DNA from: Oscillospiraceae bacterium
GTDB lineage: Bacteria; Bacillota; Clostridia; Oscillospirales; Ruminococcaceae
Direction of reading: 5' to 3'
DNA: 64,000 nucleotides
Assembly (NCBI GenBank): GCA_017427265.1
Contig: JAFRTG010000021.1
Location: 124,001-188,000, forward strand
Part shown: positions 6,806-15,800 of the stretch, piece by piece
How the letters are laid out: each line of letters opens with the position of its first letter
How positions within the stretch are numbered: position 1 is the first letter of the stretch
Made by a program: the position numbers and the translations under genes
Notes under the pieces: generated by a model
Told to the model about the DNA's origin: nothing
What the model saw: the letters and a program-made list of their open reading frames with translations, nothing else
The model's database searches: none

Positions 6806-8479
6806 ATGAACGCTGTATCCCAACCGCTGCCGGAAACGATCAGCCTTCTGTATCCGGACAGCCCGGACAGCTGCTTCCCGGTCAGCAGCATGACGGCCAA
6901 TGATCTTGACATCTCCTTCCTCGCGGAAAACGTCACCGAAAACACGACGGAGAAAGCCGCGGTCAGCAAAATCCTCATGCAGATGCCGAAGGAGCCGCAC
7001 TGCATCAAATACCGCAGAGCTGTATATACCGAGCTGCAAAACGATCCGGCGCTCTGCAAAGAATTGTTTGAGATTTGCGATTCGCTGCGGTTTTCGTTCA
7101 CCGACCGCCCGATCGGAATCGGCGGACAGTCCACGATCTGGGAGCTGATTCAGCGCTTCCGGTCGCTGGAGCACTATATCCGTTCCGTGACAAAGCTGCG
7201 CGACCTGTTTGAAGGCTGCAGCTTTCAGTCCGAAGGCATGAAGCGCCTGGCCGCATATATCCGGTCAATCAGTCAGGACAGCGGCTATGATGAGCTCCTG
7301 AAAGATATTGCGGTACTGGACGATGATGTCTACAGCATTCACAGCATTACGCTCGGCGTCAATCTCAATGCGGATTATTATCCGGCGGAGGTCGGCATTG
7401 TTTCGCTGAACAGATGGTTCTATGACGAACAAACCGCGCTGCAGAACTTTATGGCATTTCACCGGAAGGATCATGTCTCGGACACCGACCTGCATCCCTT
7501 TTCCATGGAGAAGCATTCTGACGGTTGGGACTGGTTTGAGAAGCACTGCTACGGCATCCAGACGCCGCACCGCGCGAACGATACCGTGCTGATGAACAAT
7601 CTGACATCCATCATTGAACGGATGCTGCCCTCGCTGACGGCCAAGCTCAAAAAGGTGCTGGACAAATATGTGCAGATCAGCGGCAGGACGCTTGCCGGTC
7701 TTGCAGATGAGCTGCTGTTTTATCTGCGGTTTATCCGCTTTGAGCAGAAGCTCCGGGAAAACGGATTCCCGTGCTGCAGCGGCGAGGCTTCATCGGATGA
7801 CACCGTCCTCAGGGATTTTTACAATATCAAGCTCGCCGTGCTTTCCATGCAGGGGAAGCTCGGAGAAACCGTGGTACGCAATGATATCACATTTACCAGA
7901 GAGCAGACGGTTCAGATTCTGACCGGACCGAACCGCGGCGGAAAAACCATTCTGACGCAGGGGATCGGGCTTGCATTCCTGCTGTACCAGAGCGGCGTAT
8001 TTGTGCCTGCCGCATCTGCAAAGATCCGCTGCTGCGACGGCATCTATACGCATTTTCCGGTCGAGGAGGAGCGTACTGTCTCGCTCGGCCGGCTCGGAGA
8101 GGAGGCCGAACGCTGCCGAAAGATCTGTCAGACGGCCACCGCCGACAGCCTGCTGCTGTTCAATGAATCCTTTGCGACAACCAGTCATACGGAATCACTT
8201 TATATTGCAGAGGATGTGCTGAAATATCTCTGCTGTCTCGGCGCGCGTACCTGCTTCAATACGCATATGCATGAGCTGGGGGAGCACTGCGAAAATCTTT
8301 CCGCATCGGAATCCGCAGTCTGCGGAGCGGTCAGCATCGTCATGGAAAACGGTGCAGACAACAAATATAAAATCAGCCGCAGAAAGCCGGACGGCAAAAG
8401 CTATGCACATGTGATTGCGCAGCAATACGGCATTACCTTTGAGCAGCTCAGCGGAATGCACGGTATGTGCGCGGAATAA
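6806..8479 (+). CDS. MutS-family ATPase without mismatch-recognition domain
   Basis: The 557-residue protein has a helical lever/clamp-like region (about residues 50-350) and a C-terminal MutS domain V. Walker A is GPNRGGKTILTQ (about residues 374-385); the Walker B region reads LLLFNESFATTS (about 451-462), and a final THMHEL follows. The N-terminal mismatch-binding domain of MutS and the Smr nuclease of MutS2 are both absent. The Walker B aspartate is replaced by asparagine (NES rather than DE), and GGKT replaces GGKS. ATG 6806 has AAAGGAA 8-10 bases upstream. The role is unknown; a DNA-structure-dependent ATPase is the safest reading. An esterase gene follows after 13 bases. Confidence 0.75.
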   Translation: MNAVSQPLPETISLLYPDSPDSCFPVSSMTANDLDISFLAENVTENTTEKAAVSKILMQMPKEPHCIKYRRAVYTELQNDPALCKELFEICDSLRFSFTDRPIGIGGQSTIWELIQRFRSLEHYIRSVTKLRDLFEGCSFQSEGMKRLAAYIRSISQDSGYDELLKDIAVLDDDVYSIHSITLGVNLNADYYPAEVGIVSLNRWFYDEQTALQNFMAFHRKDHVSDTDLHPFSMEKHSDGWDWFEKHCYGIQTPHRANDTVLMNNLTSIIERMLPSLTAKLKKVLDKYVQISGRTLAGLADELLFYLRFIRFEQKLRENGFPCCSGEASSDDTVLRDFYNIKLAVLSMQGKLGETVVRNDITFTREQTVQILTGPNRGGKTILTQGIGLAFLLYQSGVFVPAASAKIRCCDGIYTHFPVEEERTVSLGRLGEEAERCRKICQTATADSLLLFNESFATTSHTESLYIAEDVLKYLCCLGARTCFNTHMHELGEHCENLSASESAVCGAVSIVMENGADNKYKISRRKPDGKSYAHVIAQQYGITFEQLSGMHGMCAE

Positions 8480-8492
8480 AGGGGGAGGGCAG

Positions 8493-9407
8493 ATGTCATT
8501 TCAGACGCTTCTGTTCCGTCTGATGTGCAGCCGGAGCGATAAAAAACGAGACAAGGGACTGACCGATCCGCCGGAGGTCGCACACAATGACAATATTTGC
8601 TACGGAACAGACAGAAAATGGCAGATTCTTGATGTCTACCGTCCGAAGAATGCGGAAGGAAAACTGCCGGTTCTCGTCAGCTTTCACGGCGGCGGATGGG
8701 TCTACGGAACGAAGGAAATCTACCGTTATTATTGTATGGAGCTTGCAAAGCAGGGCTTTGCCGTTGTCAATTTCACTTACCGGCTCGCACCGGAAAACCG
8801 GTTCCCGGCGGGGCTTGAAGATCTCAGCGCGGTGTTCGCATTTGTGCTCCGGCATGCCGCAGAATACGGGTTTGATACCGGAAAAATTTACGGCATCGGA
8901 GATTCCTCCGGCGCAATGGGCATGGCGATTTATGCCTGCGCACTGACAAATCCTGCCTTTGCAGCGCAGTTCCCGGTCAGAATGCCGGAAGGACTTGTTC
9001 TGCGCGGTCTTGGACTGAACTGCGGCATGTTCGATACGGAAGGCATGCGTGAGATTCTGCGTGACTTGCTGCCGAAGGGCCGTGAAGAGGAAACGCTCCG
9101 GCTGCTGAGCAGTCATTCCCATGCGGCAAAACAGTTTCCGCCGAGCTTTCTGATGAGCGCGGAGGGCGATTTCAACAAGGAGCCGACACTGGCCTTCGGC
9201 AAAGTGCTGGAACAGCTCGGCGTACACTGCTGCACCAAAATTTACGGTGATGCACAGAATCCGCTCGGCCATGTGTTTCACTGCGATGTCCGGAGTGCAG
9301 ACGGCCGGCAGGCCAACAGGGATGAGCTGGACTTTTTCAGGTCACTGAAGGATACAATCAATGGGGATATAAGACATGAAAGAGGAAAAAACGACGAATT
9401 TATGTGA
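8493..9407 (+). CDS. Alpha/beta-hydrolase esterase (HSL/acetyl-esterase type)
   Basis: A 304-residue soluble enzyme. It has the oxyanion-hole motif HGGGW (about residues 66-70), the nucleophile elbow GDSSGA (about 137-142) and a late PLGHVFH segment supplying the catalytic histidine. This set defines hormone-sensitive-lipase-like carboxylesterases that deacylate small esters, in gut bacteria often acetylated sugars. ATG 8493 follows GGGGGAGGG by 4 bases; an earlier in-frame ATG lies inside the MutS-like gene and lacks a ribosome site. It is co-transcribed with that gene, and its 3' end overlaps the next gene by 32 bases. Confidence 0.82.
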   Translation: MSFQTLLFRLMCSRSDKKRDKGLTDPPEVAHNDNICYGTDRKWQILDVYRPKNAEGKLPVLVSFHGGGWVYGTKEIYRYYCMELAKQGFAVVNFTYRLAPENRFPAGLEDLSAVFAFVLRHAAEYGFDTGKIYGIGDSSGAMGMAIYACALTNPAFAAQFPVRMPEGLVLRGLGLNCGMFDTEGMREILRDLLPKGREEETLRLLSSHSHAAKQFPPSFLMSAEGDFNKEPTLAFGKVLEQLGVHCCTKIYGDAQNPLGHVFHCDVRSADGRQANRDELDFFRSLKDTINGDIRHERGKNDEFM

Positions 9408-9873
9408 ACATTGTGAATACGGCAATCGGTATATTGATCTTGGAAAATGTCCCGAATGTGATACCGGACGAATTGTCGGAGACTTGCATACAAGAGCGAT
9501 CTTTTGTTCCAATCTTCATAGAATCACAGCAGTTGCAGTTGATTTTTGCGGGAAACAAAACTGTATGACAGGAGAACTCGTATTTAGAAATTATGAGATC
9601 ACAATTACTTCAAAGCTGTCACGGGAACAACTGATTGCTGTCGGAAAAATCGTTGAAAAAACGCCTGTACAAATATATAAAGCTATAGAGACAGATAACT
9701 CATTTTGTGACAACGCAGACTTTTATCAGATGCTTGCATTGGGAAAATACCTGTATGAACACAGTATTTCTTTTCAGACTGTTCCGGAAATACCGATACT
9801 GTACGGTTTTATGGAATGTTTTCCGAATTTAGCGAAGGATTATTCATGGGTGTTGGAAATGAATCAAGAATAA
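9376..9873 (+). CDS. Hypothetical protein with N-terminal zinc ribbon
   Basis: A 165-residue soluble protein. The N-terminal 30 residues hold CEHC and CPEC, a four-cysteine zinc-ribbon pattern. The middle (LSREQLIAVGKIV and what follows, about residues 75-100) looks like a small helical segment reminiscent of the L7/L12 C-terminal fold, as seen in other small bacterial proteins. I do not recognise the family. It overlaps the esterase gene by 32 bases, is clearly more AT-rich than its neighbours, and ends just before the dispersed hairpin repeat at 9877. These points suggest recent acquisition. Confidence 0.55.
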   Translation: MKEEKTTNLCEHCEYGNRYIDLGKCPECDTGRIVGDLHTRAIFCSNLHRITAVAVDFCGKQNCMTGELVFRNYEITITSKLSREQLIAVGKIVEKTPVQIYKAIETDNSFCDNADFYQMLALGKYLYEHSISFQTVPEIPILYGFMECFPNLAKDYSWVLEMNQE

Positions 9874-9876
9874 AAA

Positions 9877-9911
9877 GAGCTGTCCGATTCGTCAAATGAA
9901 TCAGACAGCTC
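9877..9911. terminator. Hairpin repeat, copy 1 (bidirectional terminator)
   Basis: GAGCTGTC-c-GATTC / GAATC-a-GACAGCTC forms a 13-bp stem with one mismatch, flanked by T-rich tracts on both strands. The stem and about 20 bases of 3' flank recur at 26800-26833. Confidence 0.75.
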
Positions 9912-10320
9912 TTATCTTTTCATATGCTTCTATTATAACATGGTTTACGGATAAATGTAAGCGTTGAATTCAAATCTATTAGACTATAATTCCGAATATA
10001 TGGTTCTTTCTCTAATAATATGCTATTAAAATTGCGGTTTATTGTGTCTTTCTCGTCTACACTGATAATCCAGCAAATACGAAGAAAACAACTAATTGAA
10101 AGAAGCGGCTATTTCGTCAGCGGAGGCATTCTCCTGCCCCGTAGTTGACCAAAAGTTGCCCACAATATGACAAGATAAGCGAGTATATCAAAAGAGCAGC
10201 AGTATTGTTTCAAATTCAACACTGCTGCTTTTCAATCAAAAAGCACAAACGCAATTATGTTAAAACAAGAAACAAGTTATATTAGGCACCACAAGAAACT
10301 GCACTTTTCACGAATTCCTA
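9912..10320 (+). other. Intergenic region at the left end of the integrated element
   Basis: No convincing gene is seen. A 42-codon ORF (10020-10148) ending SGYFVSGGILLPRS may be a gene remnant; it lacks a clear ribosome site. Its stop falls in a GTTGACCAAA motif (10145-10154) that recurs near the right end of the element. A terminator follows at 10195. Confidence 0.4.
10195..10233 (+). terminator. Intrinsic terminator
   Basis: AGCAGCAGT/ACTGCTGCT stem followed by TTTT. It insulates the helicase operon promoter at 10321 from upstream transcription. Confidence 0.7.
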
Positions 10321-10349
10321 TTGAAATTCAATATGAAATGTGTTATAAT
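10321..10349 (+). promoter_or_regulatory. Sigma-A promoter of the exonuclease-helicase operon
   Basis: TTGAAA, 17-base spacer, TATAAT. About 35 bases of leader precede the first ATG. Confidence 0.75.
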
Positions 10350-10383
10350 ATACTATAAGCAAATTGTTCATAGGAGGCGCGGA

Positions 10384-10971
10384 ATGATGACTGAACTTGA
10401 TATCATGCAGCGGGCAAAACAATACATTGATGCACTTGCAAACGGATACGACCCGCTTTCCGGACAGCCTGTCCGCGATGACGATGTTGTCAATCAGGTG
10501 CGGATCTCGCGCTGCCTGTTTTATGTTTCCGGTGTCCTGCAAAAGGTGATTGATAACGGCGGAGAAATCAAAAAGGTTAAACTGCCGCGAGCAAAGAAGG
10601 CATTGTTTTCCGTAACTGCTGAACAAATATCACAGATTCATCCATATTCATCAGAGGTCTCGGCAACAAGAGTTGCTGCAATTCTGAATAGCTTGATTGA
10701 TACTGATAAAATGCAGAAGCTGAAAACAACAGATATTACCGGATGGCTACTCTCCATTGGAATGCTGCAAGACATTGAGACTTCAACCGGAAGAAAGCGG
10801 AAAATTCCGACATCGAATGGCGAAATGCTAGGCATGAAAGAAGCGTCATTTGTCAATGAGCAAGGCATCCCGACACAGTATACTGTGTATGATAAAAACG
10901 CGCAGCAGTTTATTCTTGACAACATAGAAGCAATTATTGCATACATTCGTGAAAGTGAAGAAACAAAATGA
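10384..10971 (+). CDS. Uncharacterised small partner of the exonuclease-helicase fusion
   Basis: A 195-residue soluble protein. The N-terminal half (LANGYDPLSGQPVRDDDV, RISRCLFYVSGVL) is helical. The C-terminal half (LLSIGMLQDIETSTGRKRK, then LGM and a QQFILDNI helix) looks like a winged-helix or antirepressor-type DNA-contact module, judged by pattern only. TAGGAGG lies 7 bases before ATG 10384. Its stop overlaps the start of the 1591-residue helicase (ATGA), so the two are translationally coupled and probably act together. I recall similar small proteins beside RecQ-like helicases in Firmicutes, but no function is known to me. Confidence 0.65.
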   Translation: MMTELDIMQRAKQYIDALANGYDPLSGQPVRDDDVVNQVRISRCLFYVSGVLQKVIDNGGEIKKVKLPRAKKALFSVTAEQISQIHPYSSEVSATRVAAILNSLIDTDKMQKLKTTDITGWLLSIGMLQDIETSTGRKRKIPTSNGEMLGMKEASFVNEQGIPTQYTVYDKNAQQFILDNIEAIIAYIRESEETK

Positions 10972-13900
10972 AACCAATTCTATTCTTTGACGCAGAAATC
11001 AACCCGGAAAACGGGCAGATACTGGACATCGGCGCAGTCGGTTCGGACGGGCGTCAGTTTCATGCTGCCTCTGTGGGCGAGTTTTCTTCATTTGTCAAGG
11101 AATACGAATGGTTCGGCGGTCACAATATCCTCAGCTTTGATCTGAAATATCTGGAAGCGGCGATGCCGCAGGGCGATTCGGTGCAGTACATCGACACGCT
11201 CTGCCTGTCGCCGCTTTTGTTTCCCGCAAAGCCCTATCACCGGCTGCTGAAAGATGATAAATTACAGACAGATTCACTCAGCAATCCGCTTGACGATGCC
11301 GTAAAATCATGGGAGCTGTTCTGTGATGAGGTTGCGGCATTTGAATCGCTGGACAATACACTGAAACAAATATGGTATCTTCTGTTGCATGATTTGCCGG
11401 AATTTTCGGGCTTATTTGCATATCTCGATTATACTGCGGATCACGATGCCGCAGACCTGATACAATCCTATTTCAGCGGAAAAATCTGTGCCAATGCGCC
11501 GCTGCCGTTTATGGTTATGAATCACCCGCGGGAGCTTGCCTATTGCCTTGCGCTGATCTCTGCGGATGACCGCCATTCGATCACGCCGCCGTGGGTGCAG
11601 ATGAATTATCCGCTGGTGGACAACTATATGCGTATCCTGCGGAATCACCCGTGCGAACAGGGCTGCCCGTACTGCGCGCAAAAGCTGGATGTCCGCACCA
11701 AGCTGACAGAGATTTTCGGGTATCCGGAATTCCGAACCTATGAGGGCGAGCCCTTGCAGGAACGCGCCGCAGATGCTGCGGTACATAACAAATCGCTGCT
11801 TGCGATCTTTCCGACCGGCGGCGGAAAATCTATCACATTTCAGCTTCCGGCGCTTATGGCAGGCGAAAACGCCAAAGGTCTGACCGTTGTCATTTCGCCG
11901 CTGCAATCGCTGATGAAGGATCAAGTGGATAATCTTGCAGAACGCGGTATCGCCGATGCCGTGACGATCAACGGTCTGCTGAGTGCAGTCGAGCGTACAG
12001 AAGCTATCGAGCGCGTTTTGAGCGGCATCGCATCCATCCTCTATATCTCGCCGGAATCGCTGCGTTCCCGCACGATTGAAAAGCTGCTTCTATCGCGCAA
12101 TGTCGTGCGGTTTGTCATTGATGAAGCACACTGCTTTTCTGCGTGGGGACAGGATTTCCGCGTGGATTATCTCTATATCGGCGACTTCATCCGGCAATTA
12201 CAGGAGAAGAAAAACATCAGCTATTCCATTCCGGTTTCCTGCTTTACGGCAACTGCAAAGCAAAAGGTCATTGAGGACATCCGCGACTATTTCAAGCTGA
12301 AGCTGGGTCTGGATTTAGAACTGTATGCGACCTCTGCCGCACGCAGCAATCTGCGCTATGAGGTGCTGTATCAGGCGGATGACGGCGAGAAATACGATAC
12401 CCTGCGCAGACTGATCGAGCAGAAAAACTGCCCGACGATCATCTATGTCTCCCGCACAAAGCGCACGGTGCAGATCGTGCAGAAGCTGACCGATGACGGC
12501 TATTCCGCAAGACCGTTCCACGGAAAAATGGACAGCAGCGAAAAAGTCGAGAATCAGGAAGCGTTTATCGCCGGAACGGTACAGATCATTGTTGCGACCT
12601 CTGCATTCGGCATGGGCGTGGACAAAAAGGATGTCGGGCTGGTCATTCACTATGACATCTCCGATTCGCTGGAAAACTATGTGCAGGAGGCGGGCAGAGC
12701 CGGACGGGATCCGATGCTCAACGCGGACTGCTATGTGCTGTTCAATGAATCCGACCTTGACAAGCATTTCATCCGGCTGAACCAGACAAAGCTCAGTCAA
12801 AGCGAGATTCAGCAGGTATGGCGTGCCGTCAAAAAGATGGCAGGAAGCCGTGAATCATTCAGCCGTTCCGCACTGGAAATTGCGCGGGAAGCCGGCTGGA
12901 GCGAAAGCGGTCCGGAAGTGGAAACACGAGTCAAAACAGCAATCGCCGCGCTGGAAAATGCCGGATACATCGAACGCGGACAGAACATTCCCCATGTGTA
13001 CGCGACAAGTATTATGGTGAAAACGATGCAGGAAGCATCCGAGCGCATTCGCACATCCGACCTGTTTGATGAACGCACAGAGCAGAATGCAATCCGCATT
13101 GTCAAAAGTCTGATTTCGGAGAAAAACACAAGTCGCCGTGCAGATGACGCCGAAAGCCGCATTGATTATCTGGCAGATACGCTTTCCATGTCAAAGGAAG
13201 ATGTGATCGAAGCGGTCAATTTGATGCGGCAGGAAAAGCTTCTTGCCGATGCGCAGGATATGAGCGCTTATATCAAAAAGGCGGATTCTGAAAACAAATC
13301 TATGCAGGTGTTAATGCGCTTTATGCAGCTCGAACAACTGCTGCTGAATATCCTGACCGACGAACCGCAGACCGTGAATCTGAAAGAGATCAATGAGCAG
13401 GCAGAGCAGCAGAACATCAAGGGTACATCGGTCAAATCGCTGAACACGATTCTGCTGTACTGGACGATCAAAGGCTATATACAGAAAACCTATTCCCGCA
13501 CGGAAAAAGCGCGGGAGATCATCCCGAAGATTGATATTGTAAAGCTGACAGATTTGTATATCAGCCGCATTGCATTGGCGCGGTTCATTGTCGGATTTCT
13601 GTATGACAGAGCTGCGAACGAGCCTGCAAATCCGAAAGGCGAAATACAGGTTGCATTCTCGGAATTGGAGTTGCTGGAAGCCTACAATGCACAACTCACA
13701 ACCGTTACGCCGATTACCGCAGAAGCCGTCCGGGATGCGCTGCTGTATCTTTCAAAAATCGAAGCGCTGACGCTCGAAGGCGGCTTTCTGGTGCTGTATC
13801 AGACAATGCACATCCGCCGTCTGGAAATGGACAACCGTATTCAGTATAAGCAGGAGGACTATAAACAGCTCAACGAATTTTATAAGCAGAAAATCCAGAT

Positions 13901-15743
13901 GATCCACATTGTCGGCGAATATGCAAACATGATGGTGCGCGACTACAACGAGGCATTGCAGTTCGTCAGCGACTATTTCCAGATGGATTACAAGGCTTTT
14001 CTTGCAAAGTATTTCAAGGGCAACCGTCTGGGCGAGATCAACCGCAATATTACGCCTCAGAAATACAATGAACTCATGGGCAAGCTCTCCGACCGGCAGC
14101 GCGAGATCATCGACGATGAATCATCGCAGTATATTGTTGTGGCGGCAGGTCCGGGCAGCGGCAAAACGATGCTGCTGGTGCATAAGCTGGCGGCGCTGGT
14201 GATGCTGGATGATGTAAAATACGAACAGCTTCTGATGCTGACATTTTCCCGTGCAGCAGCAACGGAATTCAAGTCGCGCCTGCTGGCTCTGATCGGCAAT
14301 GCTGCAAAATTTATCGAGATCAAGACATTTCATTCCTATTGCTTTGACCTGCTTGGCAAAATCGGCTCACTGGAACAGTCGGAGAATATCGTGCCGCGTG
14401 CCGTGGAGATGATTCGTGCCGGAGAGGTCGAGCAGATTCGCGTCACAAAGACGATCGTTGTCATTGACGAGGCGCAGGATATGGATGCAAATGAATTTGA
14501 CCTGATTCGTGCGCTGATGGAATGCAATGCGAATATGCGTGTGATCGCGGTCGGCGACGACGACCAGAATATCTATGCGTTTCGCGGCTCTGATTCAAAA
14601 TACATGCGTTCGTTTATCACGGAGCACGGCGCAAAGCAGTATGATTTGCCTGATAATTACCGCAGTACATCAGAAATTGTTGCGCTTGCAAACCGTTTTG
14701 CTGAAACAATCAAAGGACGGCTGAAATCTGAGCCAATCAAAGCGGTACGGACGGATGCGGGCATTGTTCGGCTCATCCGGCACAAAAGCTCGAATCTGGA
14801 ATATCCGATTGTGCAGAATCTCATCAGCAACCGCACACCGGGCAAAACGATCTGTGTGCTGACATGGACAAATGACGAGGCACTGCGCGTGAACGGATTG
14901 TTGCGGCAGATGCAGATTCCGTCAAAGCTGATTCAGAGCAACGACGGCTTTTCGCTCTATGATCTCGCGGAGCTGCGGATGTTTTTGAAACTGACCGGCA
15001 AAGAGAATCACCCGATTATCTCCGATGAGCAGTGGGAACAGGCAATCACTGATCTGAAACGGATATACAGCAGCAGCCAGTGCCTGACGCTCGTGCTGAA
15101 TCTGCTTGACCGGTTTTCATCGGTCAATGAAAAGAAATACCGCTCCGATCTGGAGAGCTTTATCCGGGAATCGCAGATGTCAGATTTTGCATTTCCGGAT
15201 GACGATGAAATCATTGTATCGACAATACACAAGGCAAAGGGGCATGAATTCGACTGCGTGTATCTGCTGCTGAATCATGTGGATATTTCCGACAATGAAC
15301 GGAATCGGGCGCTGTATGTCGGCATGACCAGAGCAAAAACGGAGCTGTATCTGCATTACAACAATCATGCGTTTGACCGGTTTTCAGAGCAGATTATTGA
15401 CGATACCGTGCTGTATCCCGAGCCGAATCAGATTATGCTTCAGCTCACGCACCGCGATGTTGTGCTGAGCTTCTTTATGGATAAAAAAGCTGCTATCCTA
15501 AATCTGCGCAGCGGTGATACATTGACGCTGAAAGGCAAATGCCTGTATGCACAGATCGGCGGGAAAACGATACGGGCTGCGATTCTGTCAAAAGCCGCCC
15601 AGGATACGCTGAACCGGCTGTATGCAAAAGGGTATCGTGTGCAGTCGGCGCGGATTCGGTTTGTTGTCGCGTGGCGGAATCAGGATGAAACGGATGACAA
15701 GGAATATGCAATCATTCTGCCGGATGTGTTCCTTGAAAAATGA
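10968..15743 (+). CDS. DEDD exonuclease-RecQ-UvrD fusion helicase
   Basis: This 1591-residue protein joins three nucleic-acid enzymes. Residues 1-150 look like a DnaQ/DEDD 3'-5' exonuclease: FFDAE (DxE), HNILSFDLKYL, then SNPLDDA. A CEQGCPYC zinc cluster lies near 225-235. The SF2 RecQ core follows: PTGGGKS (about 282), VIDEAHCFSAWG (about 383), TATAKQK and QEAGRAGRD (about 572). A winged-helix-like region spans about 620-700. The C-terminal third is a UvrD/Rep SF1 helicase: GPGSGKT (about 1061), VIDEAQD (about 1164), GDDDQNIYAFRG (about 1195), STIHKAKGHEFD (about 1417) and MTRAK (about 1454). An approximately 80-residue tail has no family I recognise. All motor motifs look intact. It overlaps its small partner by ATGA. 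Confidence 0.88.
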   Translation: MKPILFFDAEINPENGQILDIGAVGSDGRQFHAASVGEFSSFVKEYEWFGGHNILSFDLKYLEAAMPQGDSVQYIDTLCLSPLLFPAKPYHRLLKDDKLQTDSLSNPLDDAVKSWELFCDEVAAFESLDNTLKQIWYLLLHDLPEFSGLFAYLDYTADHDAADLIQSYFSGKICANAPLPFMVMNHPRELAYCLALISADDRHSITPPWVQMNYPLVDNYMRILRNHPCEQGCPYCAQKLDVRTKLTEIFGYPEFRTYEGEPLQERAADAAVHNKSLLAIFPTGGGKSITFQLPALMAGENAKGLTVVISPLQSLMKDQVDNLAERGIADAVTINGLLSAVERTEAIERVLSGIASILYISPESLRSRTIEKLLLSRNVVRFVIDEAHCFSAWGQDFRVDYLYIGDFIRQLQEKKNISYSIPVSCFTATAKQKVIEDIRDYFKLKLGLDLELYATSAARSNLRYEVLYQADDGEKYDTLRRLIEQKNCPTIIYVSRTKRTVQIVQKLTDDGYSARPFHGKMDSSEKVENQEAFIAGTVQIIVATSAFGMGVDKKDVGLVIHYDISDSLENYVQEAGRAGRDPMLNADCYVLFNESDLDKHFIRLNQTKLSQSEIQQVWRAVKKMAGSRESFSRSALEIAREAGWSESGPEVETRVKTAIAALENAGYIERGQNIPHVYATSIMVKTMQEASERIRTSDLFDERTEQNAIRIVKSLISEKNTSRRADDAESRIDYLADTLSMSKEDVIEAVNLMRQEKLLADAQDMSAYIKKADSENKSMQVLMRFMQLEQLLLNILTDEPQTVNLKEINEQAEQQNIKGTSVKSLNTILLYWTIKGYIQKTYSRTEKAREIIPKIDIVKLTDLYISRIALARFIVGFLYDRAANEPANPKGEIQVAFSELELLEAYNAQLTTVTPITAEAVRDALLYLSKIEALTLEGGFLVLYQTMHIRRLEMDNRIQYKQEDYKQLNEFYKQKIQMIHIVGEYANMMVRDYNEALQFVSDYFQMDYKAFLAKYFKGNRLGEINRNITPQKYNELMGKLSDRQREIIDDESSQYIVVAAGPGSGKTMLLVHKLAALVMLDDVKYEQLLMLTFSRAAATEFKSRLLALIGNAAKFIEIKTFHSYCFDLLGKIGSLEQSENIVPRAVEMIRAGEVEQIRVTKTIVVIDEAQDMDANEFDLIRALMECNANMRVIAVGDDDQNIYAFRGSDSKYMRSFITEHGAKQYDLPDNYRSTSEIVALANRFAETIKGRLKSEPIKAVRTDAGIVRLIRHKSSNLEYPIVQNLISNRTPGKTICVLTWTNDEALRVNGLLRQMQIPSKLIQSNDGFSLYDLAELRMFLKLTGKENHPIISDEQWEQAITDLKRIYSSSQCLTLVLNLLDRFSSVNEKKYRSDLESFIRESQMSDFAFPDDDEIIVSTIHKAKGHEFDCVYLLLNHVDISDNERNRALYVGMTRAKTELYLHYNNHAFDRFSEQIIDDTVLYPEPNQIMLQLTHRDVVLSFFMDKKAAILNLRSGDTLTLKGKCLYAQIGGKTIRAAILSKAAQDTLNRLYAKGYRVQSARIRFVVAWRNQDETDDKEYAIILPDVFLEK

Positions 15744-15762
15744 ACATTATTGTATTATTAAA

Positions 15763-15800
15763 CCCTGCTTGCTGAGCAATCAGCGGGCAGGGCTTTTTTT
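15763..15800 (+). terminator. Terminator of the exonuclease-helicase operon
   Basis: CCCTGC...GCAGGG stem with inner GCTGA/TCAGC pairing, followed by seven T, 20 bases after the stop codon. Confidence 0.85.
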
